Positions 1-10,990 of a DNA stretch of 64,000 bases are shown one piece after another; within the stretch, counting starts at the first letter, position 1, and each line of letters opens with the position of its first letter. The notes under the pieces were generated by a model. That model had not been told where the DNA came from. It was given only the letters and a program-made list of their open reading frames with translations, and did not search any database. Both the position numbers and the translations under genes were made by a program. Source of the DNA: an uncultured Lachnospiraceae bacterium (GTDB taxonomy: Bacteria > Bacillota > Clostridia > Lachnospirales > Lachnospiraceae). The DNA is taken from positions 1 to 64,000 of the forward strand of contig CANQAP010000008.1 in assembly GCA_947589305.1 (NCBI GenBank), given 5' to 3'.

Positions 1-32
1 GGAGGAGTACTAATCGGTCGAGGGCTTGACCA
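1..32 (+). rRNA. 3' end of 23S rRNA (truncated by the window edge)
   Basis: ggaggagtactaatcggtcgagggcttgacc matches the conserved 3' terminus of Firmicutes 23S rRNA; boundary approximate. Confidence 0.85.
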
Positions 33-77
33 GAAGATTGGATGGAAGCTGTATGGTGTTTTGAAGGTGCAGGGAAC

Positions 78-127
78 ACAATAAAAAGGAAGAGATCAAC
101 AAATGTTGATCTCTTCCTTTTTATTGT
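78..127 (+). terminator. rRNA operon terminator hairpin
   Basis: Perfect inverted repeat acaataaaaaggaagagatcaac / gttgatctcttcctttttattgt with 4-nt loop. Confidence 0.85.
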
Positions 128-173
128 GCTTCTTTTTAATTATGACATCTTAATCGTTTTTCCGTTTCTTACC

Positions 174-1304
174 TCAAGCATTCAGTTTCTGTGCAAAATC
201 GGACATAGCTTCGGAAATTTTCAACTGCTGCGGGCAGACTTTTTCGCAGGAGCGACAGCCGACACAGGCGGATGGCTGCTTTTCGGCGGGTACAGCCATG
301 AGTGCCATCGGTGCGATAAATCCTCCGCCGGTAAAGTTGTGTTCGTTATATAATTCCAACAGCATGGGGATATTCAGTCCTTTCGGACAATGACTGACGC
401 AGTAGCGACAGGTCGTACAAGGCAGCACACCGGAGAGCATCCCGTCAGCAACGGCGAGTAGCGCACTCATTTCGGTTTCATTCAATGGTTTTGCAGTTTC
501 AAAAGTCTGAATGTTTTCTTTTAATTGTTGGTAATCGGACATTCCCGAAAGGATTACCGTCACTCCGGGAATACTCTGCAAAAACCGAAATGCCCATGCG
601 GGAATCGTCTCGTCGGGACGGTAAGTGTTCAGTTTTGCGGTGCCTGCTTCCGGCAGATTGGCAAGTCTTCCGCCACGTAGCGGCTCCATGACCCAAATCG
701 GAATATGGCGGTCGTTCAAAAGTTCGACCTTTGCTTTGGCGTTTTGAAATGACCAGTCGAGATAATTAAGTTGTATCTGACAAAACTCCATATCCTCTCC
801 ATAGGCATCGAGAAAACGCTTCATGACTTCCATGTTGCCATGTGCCGAAAAGCCGAGATGGCGGATCCGACCTGCTTTTTTCTGTTCTTTCAAATAATCA
901 AAAATGCCGTATTTCGGGTCGAGATAAGCGTCAATATTCATTTCACAGACATTATGGAACAGATAAAAGTCAAAATAATCTACGCCGCACTTTTCAAGCT
1001 GCTTTTCAAAAATCTCTTTCACCTTTGGCATATTGGAAAGATCATAGCCGGGGAATTTGTCGGCAAGAAAGTAACTTTCACGGGGATATTTACTAAGTGC
1101 GTTCCCCAGTGCTATCTCGGAGTTACCGCCGTGATAGCCCCATGCCGTATCGTAATAATTGATGTTGTGTTCCATCGCATAGGCGACCATTTTTTCGGTT
1201 TCTGCACTGTCAATAACGTTGTCGTCACCGTTGATCACCGGCAGCCGCATAGCCCCCATACCGAGTGCGGACAGTTTTTTGCCTTGAAAATCGTGAAAAA
1301 GCAT
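174..1304 (-). CDS. Aldo/keto reductase with C-terminal 4Fe-4S ferredoxin-type domain
   Basis: ORF 376 aa; AKR motifs (YDTAWGYHGG, GFSAHG) and CTTCRYCVSHCPKGLNIP...CVGCRSCEKVCPQ cysteine motifs. Confidence 0.92.
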   Translation of the reverse strand: MLFHDFQGKKLSALGMGAMRLPVINGDDNVIDSAETEKMVAYAMEHNINYYDTAWGYHGGNSEIALGNALSKYPRESYFLADKFPGYDLSNMPKVKEIFEKQLEKCGVDYFDFYLFHNVCEMNIDAYLDPKYGIFDYLKEQKKAGRIRHLGFSAHGNMEVMKRFLDAYGEDMEFCQIQLNYLDWSFQNAKAKVELLNDRHIPIWVMEPLRGGRLANLPEAGTAKLNTYRPDETIPAWAFRFLQSIPGVTVILSGMSDYQQLKENIQTFETAKPLNETEMSALLAVADGMLSGVLPCTTCRYCVSHCPKGLNIPMLLELYNEHNFTGGGFIAPMALMAVPAEKQPSACVGCRSCEKVCPQQLKISEAMSDFAQKLNA

Positions 1305-1516
1305 AAGAATGACCTCCGTTTTCGTTCTATCTCTTATATGTTCATTATAGCAGAAGCCTTGGAAATATTAAAGACATATATGAAACGATCAGCGCTACAT
1401 GAAAACTTCTTGGCGGTTGCCAGATATGTACCAAAAGACTTGGTCGTAAATACCGCCTCGCCGGTGGCGCAGTCTTAAAAATACCGATATGCCGTTTTGC
1501 CTCGGCTGGCATGGTC

Positions 1517-1570
1517 AGACAGAAAGACAGCACAGAAAACATGTCTGCTCTCTGTGCTGTCTTTCTGTCT
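1517..1570. repeat. Perfect 20-bp inverted repeat (intergenic hairpin)
   Basis: agacagaaagacagcacaga (1517-1536) and tctgtgctgtctttctgtct (1551-1570), 14-nt loop. Confidence 0.8.
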
Positions 1571-1655
1571 TGGCTAACTCCTGTACGGTTGTCATTGAAA
1601 ACGGTTCTCAAATAACTGCCGATGTGGCGTTAGCATTCATGTGACTTTTTGGAAG

Positions 1656-1726
1656 CAGGGGATGAGAGAATCGAACTCCCGCCAAAGGTTTTGGAGACCC
1701 CTATCATACCATTTGACCAATCCCCT
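1656..1726 (-). tRNA. tRNA-Trp (anticodon CCA)
   Basis: Reverse complement aggggattggtcaaatggtatgataggggtctccaaaacctttggcgggagttcgattctctcatcccctg folds as a cloverleaf; loop CTCCAAA; 7-bp acceptor aggggat/atcccct. Confidence 0.88.
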
Positions 1727-1994
1727 AGATGTACATGCCCTGATCTGTTCATCTGTTCAGACCACAGAAAACAGCCAGATGTTGCAAAGCACATATATTA
1801 TTATATATATTTTGAAGGAATTGTCAAATGTTTTTCAAAAGATGTAAAATCTTATGCAGGATATCGGAAGTCATATAGAAATTGCAAGTTTCTGTTTGCA
1901 AATACTAATAAAAGGGAGTATAATGATGTCTATTAAAGATAAGAAAAGTATATAAGTAAAATAAGTCGGCAAAAGATATTATCTAAGGAGGAAA

Positions 1995-4004
1995 ATGAAC
2001 AGCATGGGGAAAACGATTAAGGGAAAGTTGACAGCAAGTGTGATTATCATAGTGGTTGTTAGTATTATTTTAACGACGATCGGTATTATTGCAGTAGCAG
2101 GGACAAATTTGATCAATAAGCAGAAAAACGAACTGCAGCTACAGGCGGACAGATATGCGGAAGAGATCAATACTTGGATCGAGATTGAAAAGATGATGGC
2201 AAGCGGCGCGGCAAGCAGTATCGAGGCAACCGGCGATGTCACTCCGGAATCTCTGCAAAGCGTGGTAGATACCCATGCGGAGGGCAGAGACGAACTGTTG
2301 AACCTCTACTGCGGTACGCAGGATTCTGCTTTTTATCAGTCAAATCCGGAGGCTGAGATACCGGAAGGATACGATCCGGTGCAAAGAGGCTGGTATCAGC
2401 AGGCTGCGGAAGCCGGCACGACTGTGGTTACGGATCCTTATTGGGATGTCTTAACGAATCAGATGTGTGCGACGATCGCTTCTCCGGTTTATGTGAACGG
2501 TGAATTGGTAGCGGTCATCGGCGCGGATGTGACTTTGACTACGGTAACGGATCTGACTGCGAGTATCAATTATGAAAACGGAGTATATGGCTTCTTGGTA
2601 GACAGCAGTAATAATTATATCGCGCATGAAAATGATGAATTTGAACCTACGGAGACGACCGCAACTGCAGTTCAGGATATTATGCCAAAATTGTCTGGCT
2701 TGGTTGAAGATACGGGCAGCCGGATTGTGAAGGCAAGAGATTATAACGGAACATTATCTTATTTTGCAACGTCATTGGTAGACGGATGCGACTGGAAACT
2801 GGGAGTTGTGGTACCGGCTAAAAACGTCACTTCGGCATTGTTTTCCATGGTTGGAGTTTCCACTGTGATTGCGGTTGCTGCAATTATCTTGGTGTCACTG
2901 ATCATGGCAAGCCTGATCGGAAGTCTGTTAAAGCCGTTACAGACATTAAAGCAGTTTGCATCCGGCGATTTTTCGGAAAATGTTGTAGAGGAAAAAGGAG
3001 TGCCGGCTGAATATAAAGACGAGACGGAACAGATTACGGTGGCTACGGCTAATGTGAAAGAGCAGATTCGCAGCATTATCCTGAATACGAAAGATGAGGC
3101 TAACCGGATTTCGCACATCACAGACGATGCTTGCCGTAAGATGACGGAATTGAATGACAGTATGGCGTTTATCACTTCATCGGTCGATGATATCGCAGCA
3201 AAGACGGCGGATGCCAATCATTTGGCGGAAGGGATTAGCATGACGGGTGAAGACCTCGGGAAAGCGATTGATGCGGTAGCAGGAAGAGCCAGTGAAGCGG
3301 CAGTACAATCCAATGATATCATGGAACGCGCAAATGAGTTGTATCAGAGTTCTATGGAATCCAGCAAACAGGCAAATCGTATGTATAACGAGACCAAAGC
3401 GGAATTGGAAGGCGCGATCACTGACAGTGAACGAGTACAGGAAATCAACAGTCTGACAGAGGAGATCCTTGCGATCAGTGAACAGACAAACCTGTTGGCG
3501 CTGAATGCCTCGATTGAAGCGGCGCGGGCAGGAGAAGCAGGAAGAGGATTTACGGTCGTAGCGGAAGAAATTCGGGTACTGGCAGATAATTCAAAACAGG
3601 CAGTGGATAAAATCAAAGATGTAACGGAAACCATTGTACGCAGTGTCAATTACCTTGCGGAAAGCTCACAACGGCTACTTGATTTTATGAATAATAAAGT
3701 GGTGAAAGATTATGAAAATATGATCTCAATCGCAAAGCAGTATGGAAACGATGCAGTCTTCTATAATGAGGTATCCAGTGATTTGGGAGCTTCTTCACAG
3801 GAGATGAGCGCAAGCATGGCAGGCATCAATGAAGCGATCGCAAGTATTACGGAGCTGACCGGAAATTTAGCGGAATTTATGGATTCGATCGGTGGTTCCG
3901 CTGCAGAATCCAGTGAAAGCTCAAATGAAGTATTGCGGCAGATTGAGGAATTGGCAACTTTGAGTGAGGATCTGAATAATACGGTCGCAGCATTCCGTGT
4001 ATAG
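1995..4004 (+). CDS. Methyl-accepting chemotaxis protein (dCache-like sensor, HAMP-like region, signalling domain)
   Basis: 669 aa; N-terminal TM, PxxRxWYQQA-type Cache motif, second TM, canonical [36 protein letters not shown]. Confidence 0.95.
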   Translation: MNSMGKTIKGKLTASVIIIVVVSIILTTIGIIAVAGTNLINKQKNELQLQADRYAEEINTWIEIEKMMASGAASSIEATGDVTPESLQSVVDTHAEGRDELLNLYCGTQDSAFYQSNPEAEIPEGYDPVQRGWYQQAAEAGTTVVTDPYWDVLTNQMCATIASPVYVNGELVAVIGADVTLTTVTDLTASINYENGVYGFLVDSSNNYIAHENDEFEPTETTATAVQDIMPKLSGLVEDTGSRIVKARDYNGTLSYFATSLVDGCDWKLGVVVPAKNVTSALFSMVGVSTVIAVAAIILVSLIMASLIGSLLKPLQTLKQFASGDFSENVVEEKGVPAEYKDETEQITVATANVKEQIRSIILNTKDEANRISHITDDACRKMTELNDSMAFITSSVDDIAAKTADANHLAEGISMTGEDLGKAIDAVAGRASEAAVQSNDIMERANELYQSSMESSKQANRMYNETKAELEGAITDSERVQEINSLTEEILAISEQTNLLALNASIEAARAGEAGRGFTVVAEEIRVLADNSKQAVDKIKDVTETIVRSVNYLAESSQRLLDFMNNKVVKDYENMISIAKQYGNDAVFYNEVSSDLGASSQEMSASMAGINEAIASITELTGNLAEFMDSIGGSAAESSESSNEVLRQIEELATLSEDLNNTVAAFRV

Positions 4005-4052
4005 TTTTTCATATAGTTTCTCATATAGTTTTTTATAGACATAGGATTTAAG

Positions 4053-4106
4053 CAGAACCCAACAGGGATCTATCCGCCCGGATAGGTCCCTGCTGGGTTC
4101 TGTTTG
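4053..4106 (+). terminator. Rho-independent terminator
   Basis: cagaacccaacagggatctatcc / ggataggtccctgctgggttctg long stem followed by T-rich tract. Confidence 0.85.
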
Positions 4107-4214
4107 TTGATCGGAACGGGATAGATCACAGAATGCGTTACGTGTTGCGGATGGTAAAATAGTGTTTTAGCGGACATAAGGATTGAGAAAGAAACATAGC
4201 TTTATAAAGAGGGG

Positions 4215-4694
4215 GTGAAACGATTGAAAATAAAATGGGATACCTTGATAAAATGTATTGCCATACCGCTCGCAGTAGGCGGTTTGGCGGGATTGTTGAC
4301 ACGTGGCGGCATGAAACTCTTTCAGACACTGAATCAGCCGCCGCTGGCACCGCCGGGATGGCTATTTCCGGTTGTATGGACGATCCTATATATCTTGATG
4401 GGCATTGCGTCCTATCTGATTGTAGTATCGCAGGCAGAAACGAACGATAAAATGGAAGCGCTGTTGTTATATGGATATCAACTGGCAGTGAATTTTTTCT
4501 GGCCGATCTTCTTTTTCCATTTTCAATGGTATTTCTTTTCTTTTATATGGCTGGTAGCTCTGTGGATACTGATCGTTATGACGATATATTCCTTTTCCGG
4601 CATTTCAAAGCCTGCGGCATATCTCATGCTTCCATATTTGCTATGGGTGACGTTTGCAGGATACTTAAATTTGGCGATTTATTTGCTGAATTAG
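4215..4694 (+). CDS. TspO/MBR family protein
   Basis: 159 aa, 5-TM pattern, PPLAPPGWLFPVVWTILYILMGIASYL motif. Confidence 0.9.
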   Translation: MKRLKIKWDTLIKCIAIPLAVGGLAGLLTRGGMKLFQTLNQPPLAPPGWLFPVVWTILYILMGIASYLIVVSQAETNDKMEALLLYGYQLAVNFFWPIFFFHFQWYFFSFIWLVALWILIVMTIYSFSGISKPAAYLMLPYLLWVTFAGYLNLAIYLLN

Positions 4695-4701
4695 CTAAAA
4701 A

Positions 4702-4736
4702 ATAAGGCTTTGGAAAATGTGAATCCAAAGCCTTAT
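4702..4736 (-). terminator. Terminator hairpin between convergent genes
   Basis: Perfect 13-bp stem ataaggctttgga / tccaaagccttat; U-run on the minus strand. Confidence 0.75.
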
Positions 4737-4760
4737 AAGTAAAAAAGCCAATAAAATCAA

Positions 4761-5909
4761 TTAAATTAATGATTTGTATAATGTGGCGATCTCATCGACG
4801 CTGGTATCCCTCGGATTTCCCGGGCGACAGGCATCGTCATAAGCGGATTGCGCTAAAAACGGAATATCCTCCTCTTTCACAATCTCCTTTAAGTTCTCTG
4901 CGATGCCGACATCCTTAGAGAGTTGGCGTACCGCGTCAATGGCAGCCTGTCTGGCATCCTCAATGGACATGCCGTCCACATCCTGTACACCCATTGCGCG
5001 GGCGATCTCACGGTATTTCTCACCGGTAGCAGGCGCATTATATTCCATAACGGTAGGAAGGATGATCGCATTGGCAATACCGTGCGGTGTGTCATATAAT
5101 GCACCCAGCGGATGTGCCATAGAATGCACGATGCCTAAACCGACGTTTGAAAAGCCCATACCGGCGATATACTGTCCCAAAGCCATTCCTTCTCTGCCTT
5201 CCGGCGTGTTCTCAACCGCACCTCGAAGATGCTTGGAAATGATCTCAATGGCTTTCAAATGGAACATGTCGCTCATTTCCCATGCTCCCTTGGTGATGTA
5301 TCCTTCAATCGCATGTGTCAGGGCGTCCATGCCGGTAGCGGCAGTCAGCCCTTTAGGCATCGAGCTCATCATATCCGGATCGACTACAGCTACGACCGGA
5401 ATATCATGGACATCCACACAAACCATTTTACGGTTTTTGTCGGTATCTGTGATGACATAATTGATCGTGACTTCTGCCGCGGTACCTGCCGTAGTTGGTA
5501 CGGCAATGATCGGAACGCACTTGTTCTTGGTCGGAGCCACGCCTTCCAAGCTGCGTACGTCGGCAAATTCCGGATTTTGGTCAATGATACCGATGGCTTT
5601 GGCAGTATCCATAGAGGAACCGCCGCCAATGGCAACGATGCAGTCGGCTCCGGAAGCCTGAAATGCCGTTACACCGTGCTGCACATTCTCGATGGTCGGA
5701 TTTGGCTTGATTTCAGAATAAATCTCATACGGGATGGAAGCCTTGTCCAAAATATCAGTGACCTTGTTTGTAACCCCGAATTTGATCAGGTCTGGATCGG
5801 AACAGACAAACGCTTTCCGAAATCCACGTCCTTGGATTTCCTCCGCAACCGCCTGAATCGCACCCGCCCCGTGATAACTGGTTTCGTTTAATACGAATCT
5901 GTTTGACAT
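4761..5909 (-). CDS. fucO: Iron-containing alcohol dehydrogenase, lactaldehyde reductase (FucO)-like
   Basis: 382 aa; GGGSSMDTAKAIG, TTAGTAAEVT, H-x3-H metal-binding pattern (GMDALTHAIEGY, HSMAHPLGALYDTPHG). Confidence 0.85.
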   Translation of the reverse strand: MSNRFVLNETSYHGAGAIQAVAEEIQGRGFRKAFVCSDPDLIKFGVTNKVTDILDKASIPYEIYSEIKPNPTIENVQHGVTAFQASGADCIVAIGGGSSMDTAKAIGIIDQNPEFADVRSLEGVAPTKNKCVPIIAVPTTAGTAAEVTINYVITDTDKNRKMVCVDVHDIPVVAVVDPDMMSSMPKGLTAATGMDALTHAIEGYITKGAWEMSDMFHLKAIEIISKHLRGAVENTPEGREGMALGQYIAGMGFSNVGLGIVHSMAHPLGALYDTPHGIANAIILPTVMEYNAPATGEKYREIARAMGVQDVDGMSIEDARQAAIDAVRQLSKDVGIAENLKEIVKEEDIPFLAQSAYDDACRPGNPRDTSVDEIATLYKSLI

Positions 5910-6108
5910 ACAATACCTCCTTTTAAGATGTTAATAACGGTAATTTCATTATAACAAATCTGAGGTTTCAGATAAAGGATGAACGTGAAATAAAAAAGGA
6001 AAGTTCTTTTATATTTCGATAAAATTATGGTAAGATAGTTGGTAATAAAAGCGATAAGAACAGAATTCGATACAAGTTCAACAAATATGCAATCAGGAGG
6101 CAGATCAA

Positions 6109-8447
6109 TGGATATCGATCGTTTTTTTCAAGGATTAGATCAGTTGTTTTCACAGGCGGATATGGAACAGGTGGAACCTTATTTTGAGCAAAGTCTGAAA
6201 GAAGCACAGCAGGAACAGGATATTGGCGCAAAGATCACGATACTGAATGAAATGATGGGTTTTTATCGGGAAACCAGTCAATATGACAAGGCAAAGCAGT
6301 GTATTCGGGATGTATTGGAATTAATAGAACAGGCGGGATTATGTGATTCACTGCCACATGCGACCACGTTGCTGAATGCGGCAAATGCCCTGCGGGCAGC
6401 CGGTGAACTGGAACAGGCAATGGAGTATTATAATCAGGTGTTTGCTTTGTTTGAAGGGCGGGTGGCAATGACCGATTTCCGTTATGCGGAGCTATATAAT
6501 AACGTCAGTTTATTATATCAGGAAATGCGGCGTTTCGATATGGCGTCACAGTGTCTGCTGAATGCGCTGGCAATCGTAAAGCAGACGCCCGGCAAAGAGT
6601 TTCAGATGGCTGTGACATTGACGAATTTAGGAAGCAGTGAACTTCAGGAAGGGAAAATGGAGGAAGCGGTCGCGCATTTGCAGGAAGCGATTTCGGTCTT
6701 CCGATCTCTGGATACGTCGGATACACATCTGGCAGCGGCACTATCAGCTATGGGTGAAGCCAACTATCGGCAGGGGCGATATTCGGATGCAAAGGCATAT
6801 TATGAAGAGGCATTACAGATGATTGAGCAATATATCGGGCGGACAGAGGCATATCAGAGGGTGGAAGCCAGCTTAGAACAGGTCAAACGACACTTGGGCA
6901 AGCACATTTCAGGATTAGAGTTAAGTAAGGATTTTTATGAATCCTATGGCAAAGAAATGATTCATAAAGACTTTCCGGAATATGAAGAGAGAATTGCGGT
7001 TGGGTTTGCAGGTGAAGGCTCTGACCGTTTTGGGTTTGATGATGAATTTTCGGAAGATCATGACTACGGAGCAGGGTTTAGCATGTGGCTGACACAGGAA
7101 GATTATGAAGCGATAGGAGAAACTTTGCAGCAGGCATATGAGAAACTGTGTCAGGCGCATATTGCACATGATTCAAATAGCATATGGACCAAACACTCGG
7201 AAGGACGGTTTGGAGTCTGTAGCATTCATGATTTTTATGAACGATTGACCGGATATACGGAGGGGCCAAACACTGAGACGGAGTGGATGAATGTAGAAGA
7301 GAATCGACTGGCTGCGGCTACAAACGGTGAAATCTTTCGGGATGATCTCGGAGAATTTTCACGAATTCGTAACCAAATAAACCGTTATTATCCCAATCGG
7401 GTTTGGTTATTAAAAATGGCGCAATATACTTCTTTGTTTGCGCAATACGGACAGTATAATTATCCGAGAATGGCAAAACGTCAGGCGTGGACCTCGGCTG
7501 GATTAATGCGGGAAAAAGCTGTAGAGTATGCCCTGCATACCGTATATTTGATTCATAGGGTATATGCTCCTCATGATAAATGGCTTGACAGGGGAATAAA
7601 AGGATTAGAATTTTGTGAACACATCAGTGAACTATGTGAACGTCTGATCTTAACCGATCTTTGCGATCTATCAGAAAATACGGCTCTCATCGAGCAGATT
7701 GCAACCGAATTATTAGAGAGTATGATCAATCATGGTTTGGTGTTTCCGCGAAAAAAGGGAGATGTGTTATATTTAGAAACTTACGGTCCGGAACTTGCGG
7801 ATAAGGCGGAGATCATGGAGTTATCCACTGAGGAATTGGCGGAGCGGATTGCAGTCATGGAATTTGCCGCATTTGATGAAGTGAAGAACGAGGGTGGAAG
7901 AGCGTCCTGCCAAGACGACTGGCATACTTTCCGTATTATGCGGGTCAGTCAATACCGGACTTGGACAAAGGAGATGTTGTGGCAGTATTACATGGAGTTT
8001 CAGGGAAATCACGCGGAAGGCTGGAATATGATTACTGAAAAATATGGACGTATGATGGAATCGACAGCGCCGCAGGAATATGCAAAGCTGGAACCGGATT
8101 TGCCGCCTGTTTCTGAGGAAAAGCGTCACATAGTCGATGAAATCGTGCGGATTCAGGTCCGTTGGATGGAGGAATTTCAAAGCCACTATCCGAAGTTGGC
8201 AGGGAATGCCCGAAGCATTCATACAGACGAAGACACGGAATGGGATACTTCCTATGAGACATACTTGCGTGGTGAATTGCTGACCTATTCCGACCGGTTA
8301 TTGGTGATGTATGGACGCTTTATTGCTTCGAAAGCGCAAACCGGGGAGAATTTAGCAGAAGAGATCATGAAACATACGGTGATCCTTTATGGATATGAAG
8401 GGTTGGATGCGGCTGAGCAGGCTCTGACAGACACATCCAACAGTTAA
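6109..8447 (+). CDS. TPR-repeat protein with DUF4037-like nucleotidyltransferase region and DUF4125-like C-terminus
   Basis: ORF track 6039-8447; likely start ATG after aggaggcagatca. TPR-like N-terminus, then GEGSDRFGFDDEFSEDHDYG, C-terminal YPKLAGNARSIHTDEDTEWDTSYETYLRGEL; domain names from memory. Confidence 0.7.
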
Positions 8448-8458
8448 CGAGTATAAGC

Positions 8459-9922
8459 TTACGGTTTGAGATGATTGACCGATGCAGACAGATTCTGTAT
8501 GCGGTCTTTCATCTGTTCGGAGATGTCTAAATTGCTTTGTGCCATTTCATACGCCTGTTGTGTATTGGCAGTGACTTCTTCGCTGACAGCGGAGATCGTT
8601 TCGACATTGGAAACCACTTCTGCATTGACAGAAACGAGTTCATGAATGGAATGGGCTTCATCCATGGCGCTGTTTGCTACAAATAAAATGGCTTGGTGGA
8701 TGCGTTCGAATGTTTCTTTGGTATTCCGGATCAGATCGTTTTGATTTTCACCGGCAGATACCACTTTGCTTACCGCCTGATTAGCGGCAACGGCTTCATT
8801 CTGCAGAGCTTCGAGTAAAGCCTGTGTATCACTTGCCGCATTGGTGGTTTGCTGTGCAAGATTGGTGATCTCAGAGGCGACGACAGCAAAGCCCCTCCCT
8901 GCTTCTCCTGCACGGGCTGCTTCGATCGAAGCGTTTAATGCAAGCAGATTGGTTTGGCTGGCAATATCCTGAATGATCTGAATGATATCGAGTACTTCAG
9001 AAGCGCGTTCTACCAAATGGTTCATTTCTAAGCTCAGTGTATCATTGATCGCTTGAACCTGAGTGGCACTCTCGGTCAGTGCGTCCATATTTTGCACGCC
9101 GATCTCAATGTTGTCCTGACTGTCTTTTAGGTTGTGCTGCATATCATCAGACAATTCGCTCACGGATTCAATGATTTTTTGTATGTTTTCGGTTTGTGCC
9201 AACTGTTCCTGAATCGCGTCGGAAGTCTGTGTGGTGCCAACGGTGATCTCATCCATGGACTGTGCGGTGATCGTGGATGCTTCTGCAACCTGATTCACCA
9301 TAGCGAGAACAGATTCCGTCTCGGAACTGACGGTGTCGGCAACATGTAGGATATTATTTAATGTAGACTCTGTTTGCGCTTCCTGTTCCATCACGTTTTC
9401 TAATTTTCGTTGATTGATGCGCGCCTGTAGCTTGGTGGACAGATAAGTAAAGATCAGACACAGTAAAGAGCCGAGGAATTGAATCTCGTAGTCTGCAATG
9501 TTATCGGCACTGGTTTGTTTGAAAGCAAATATATGTATCAGAATAGAAACGACATTTGCGATCGATGACCAGATCAGTACCAGCATAAGCAGCCGGGTAT
9601 CTGCACAGACTGTCATAAAAGACAGCGGAACCAATATGTATACGAAGGTCATCGGCGTATCGCCGGTGATCAAAACCATGGTATACATAGCGAGGTATCC
9701 GATGGTACCGACATAAAGACAGAGACGTTCTTCCGGTTTGGAGGAATATGTAGTCCAAGACAGGATGCACGGTACTAAAATGATGGCTGCCAAAATGACA
9801 TAGTAAATGATGGTACGTTCGCCTTTTATCACTTCCAGTAAATAGGCAAGAAGTATGATGGCTTGTGTGATGCTGATCGCTGTCAGTAAAGAACGATTGG
9901 TTTGTTTGATATCTGTATTCAT
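8459..9922 (-). CDS. Methyl-accepting chemotaxis protein with multi-TM N-terminal region
   Basis: 487 aa; several N-terminal hydrophobic segments; [33 protein letters not shown]. Confidence 0.93.
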   Translation of the reverse strand: MNTDIKQTNRSLLTAISITQAIILLAYLLEVIKGERTIIYYVILAAIILVPCILSWTTYSSKPEERLCLYVGTIGYLAMYTMVLITGDTPMTFVYILVPLSFMTVCADTRLLMLVLIWSSIANVVSILIHIFAFKQTSADNIADYEIQFLGSLLCLIFTYLSTKLQARINQRKLENVMEQEAQTESTLNNILHVADTVSSETESVLAMVNQVAEASTITAQSMDEITVGTTQTSDAIQEQLAQTENIQKIIESVSELSDDMQHNLKDSQDNIEIGVQNMDALTESATQVQAINDTLSLEMNHLVERASEVLDIIQIIQDIASQTNLLALNASIEAARAGEAGRGFAVVASEITNLAQQTTNAASDTQALLEALQNEAVAANQAVSKVVSAGENQNDLIRNTKETFERIHQAILFVANSAMDEAHSIHELVSVNAEVVSNVETISAVSEEVTANTQQAYEMAQSNLDISEQMKDRIQNLSASVNHLKP

Positions 9923-10079
9923 GTAGAATCCCCCGACGTTTTATCTAATCATTAATAGTTTTCCATATAATTCTACATGATTTTACAAAAAAGAGCAATG
10001 AAAAAAATATGATACCCAAAAAACGATTTTGCGGATATAATATAAAAGATATAGACTGTCAGCCAATAGGAGGTAGAAA

Positions 10080-10835
10080 ATGAAATTAGTGGCGATGTCT
10101 GCTTTGGGAATTGGCGGAGCGACCATTATCGGTTCGTGCATTGGGTTTTTGTTTCAACGGATTCCCCATAAGTGGAATGATGCAATCATGGGATTCGCGG
10201 CAGGTGTCATGTTGGCAGCTTCGATTCTCGGTTTGATTCAACCGGCGGTGGAGATGGTGAGTGCTTCCGGCATATGGATGATCGGACTCGGACTGTTTGC
10301 CGGCGCGATTTTTTTAGATTTAATGGATAAAGTCACTCCGCACTTGCATCATATTTCGGGTGTGGATGAAGAGGAGCATAAAAACAACCATCATTTGAAT
10401 AAAGTGTTGTTGTTTGTGATGGCGATTGCAATTCATAACCTGCCGGAAGGTTTGGCGACCGGTATGGCATTTGGAGGAAATAATATAAAAAATGCACTGA
10501 CAGTTACGATCGGTATTGCCATTCAGAACATACCGGAGGGTATGATCATCATTTCCCCGATGCTGATGGCGGGAATTAAGAAACGCCGTACATTTTTGAT
10601 CGCATTGTCTACCGGATTGATCGAGGTGGTGGGGACGTTTATCGGTTATATGGCGGTTCATTTGGCAAATGCCGTGCTGCCATTTGCACTGGCTTTTGCT
10701 GGCGGAACCATGCTGTATGTCGTGGGTGACGAAATGATACCGGAAACACACAGCCACGGTTATGAACGGATGGCAACTTATTCGTTGATCATCGGATTTT
10801 TCGTGATGTTGATGATGGATACGCTGCTGGCATGA
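10080..10835 (+). CDS. ZIP family metal transporter
   Basis: 251 aa; IHNLPEGLATGMAFG and QNIPEGMIIISP ZIP signature motifs. Confidence 0.93.
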   Translation: MKLVAMSALGIGGATIIGSCIGFLFQRIPHKWNDAIMGFAAGVMLAASILGLIQPAVEMVSASGIWMIGLGLFAGAIFLDLMDKVTPHLHHISGVDEEEHKNNHHLNKVLLFVMAIAIHNLPEGLATGMAFGGNNIKNALTVTIGIAIQNIPEGMIIISPMLMAGIKKRRTFLIALSTGLIEVVGTFIGYMAVHLANAVLPFALAFAGGTMLYVVGDEMIPETHSHGYERMATYSLIIGFFVMLMMDTLLA

Positions 10836-10874
10836 CGGTCATGGAATCGGAAAATAAACAGAAAAACAGTTTTA

Positions 10875-10901
10875 TTAGCACTCGTGTTAAATGAGTGCTA
10901 A
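10875..10901 (+). promoter_or_regulatory. CIRCE element (HrcA operator) upstream of htpG
   Basis: TTAGCACTC-N9(gtgttaaat)-GAGTGCTAA, exact match to the CIRCE consensus. Confidence 0.97.
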
Positions 10902-10908
10902 TTTTCTA

Positions 10909-10937
10909 TTGACAAGCGGGAACGAGGGGGCTATTAT
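10909..10937 (+). promoter_or_regulatory. Sigma-A-type promoter of htpG
   Basis: TTGACA (10909-10914), 17-nt spacer, TATTAT (10932-10937), immediately downstream of CIRCE. Confidence 0.85.
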
Positions 10938-10990
10938 TATCTGTAACGAGAATTCGTAGAGTATGAAATTTGCATAAGGAGATGTTGTAG

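Noticed and set aside
771-1478. 235-aa plus-strand ORF
   Set aside because: Antisense to the well-supported aldo/keto reductase; no recognisable protein motif; shadow ORF.
1641-1936. Plus-strand ORFs over tRNA-Trp
   Set aside because: Antisense to the tRNA; no coding signal.
4005-4050. Short direct repeats (catatagttt copies) after the first chemotaxis receptor
   Set aside because: Small local T-rich repeats before a terminator; probably slippage with no clear function.
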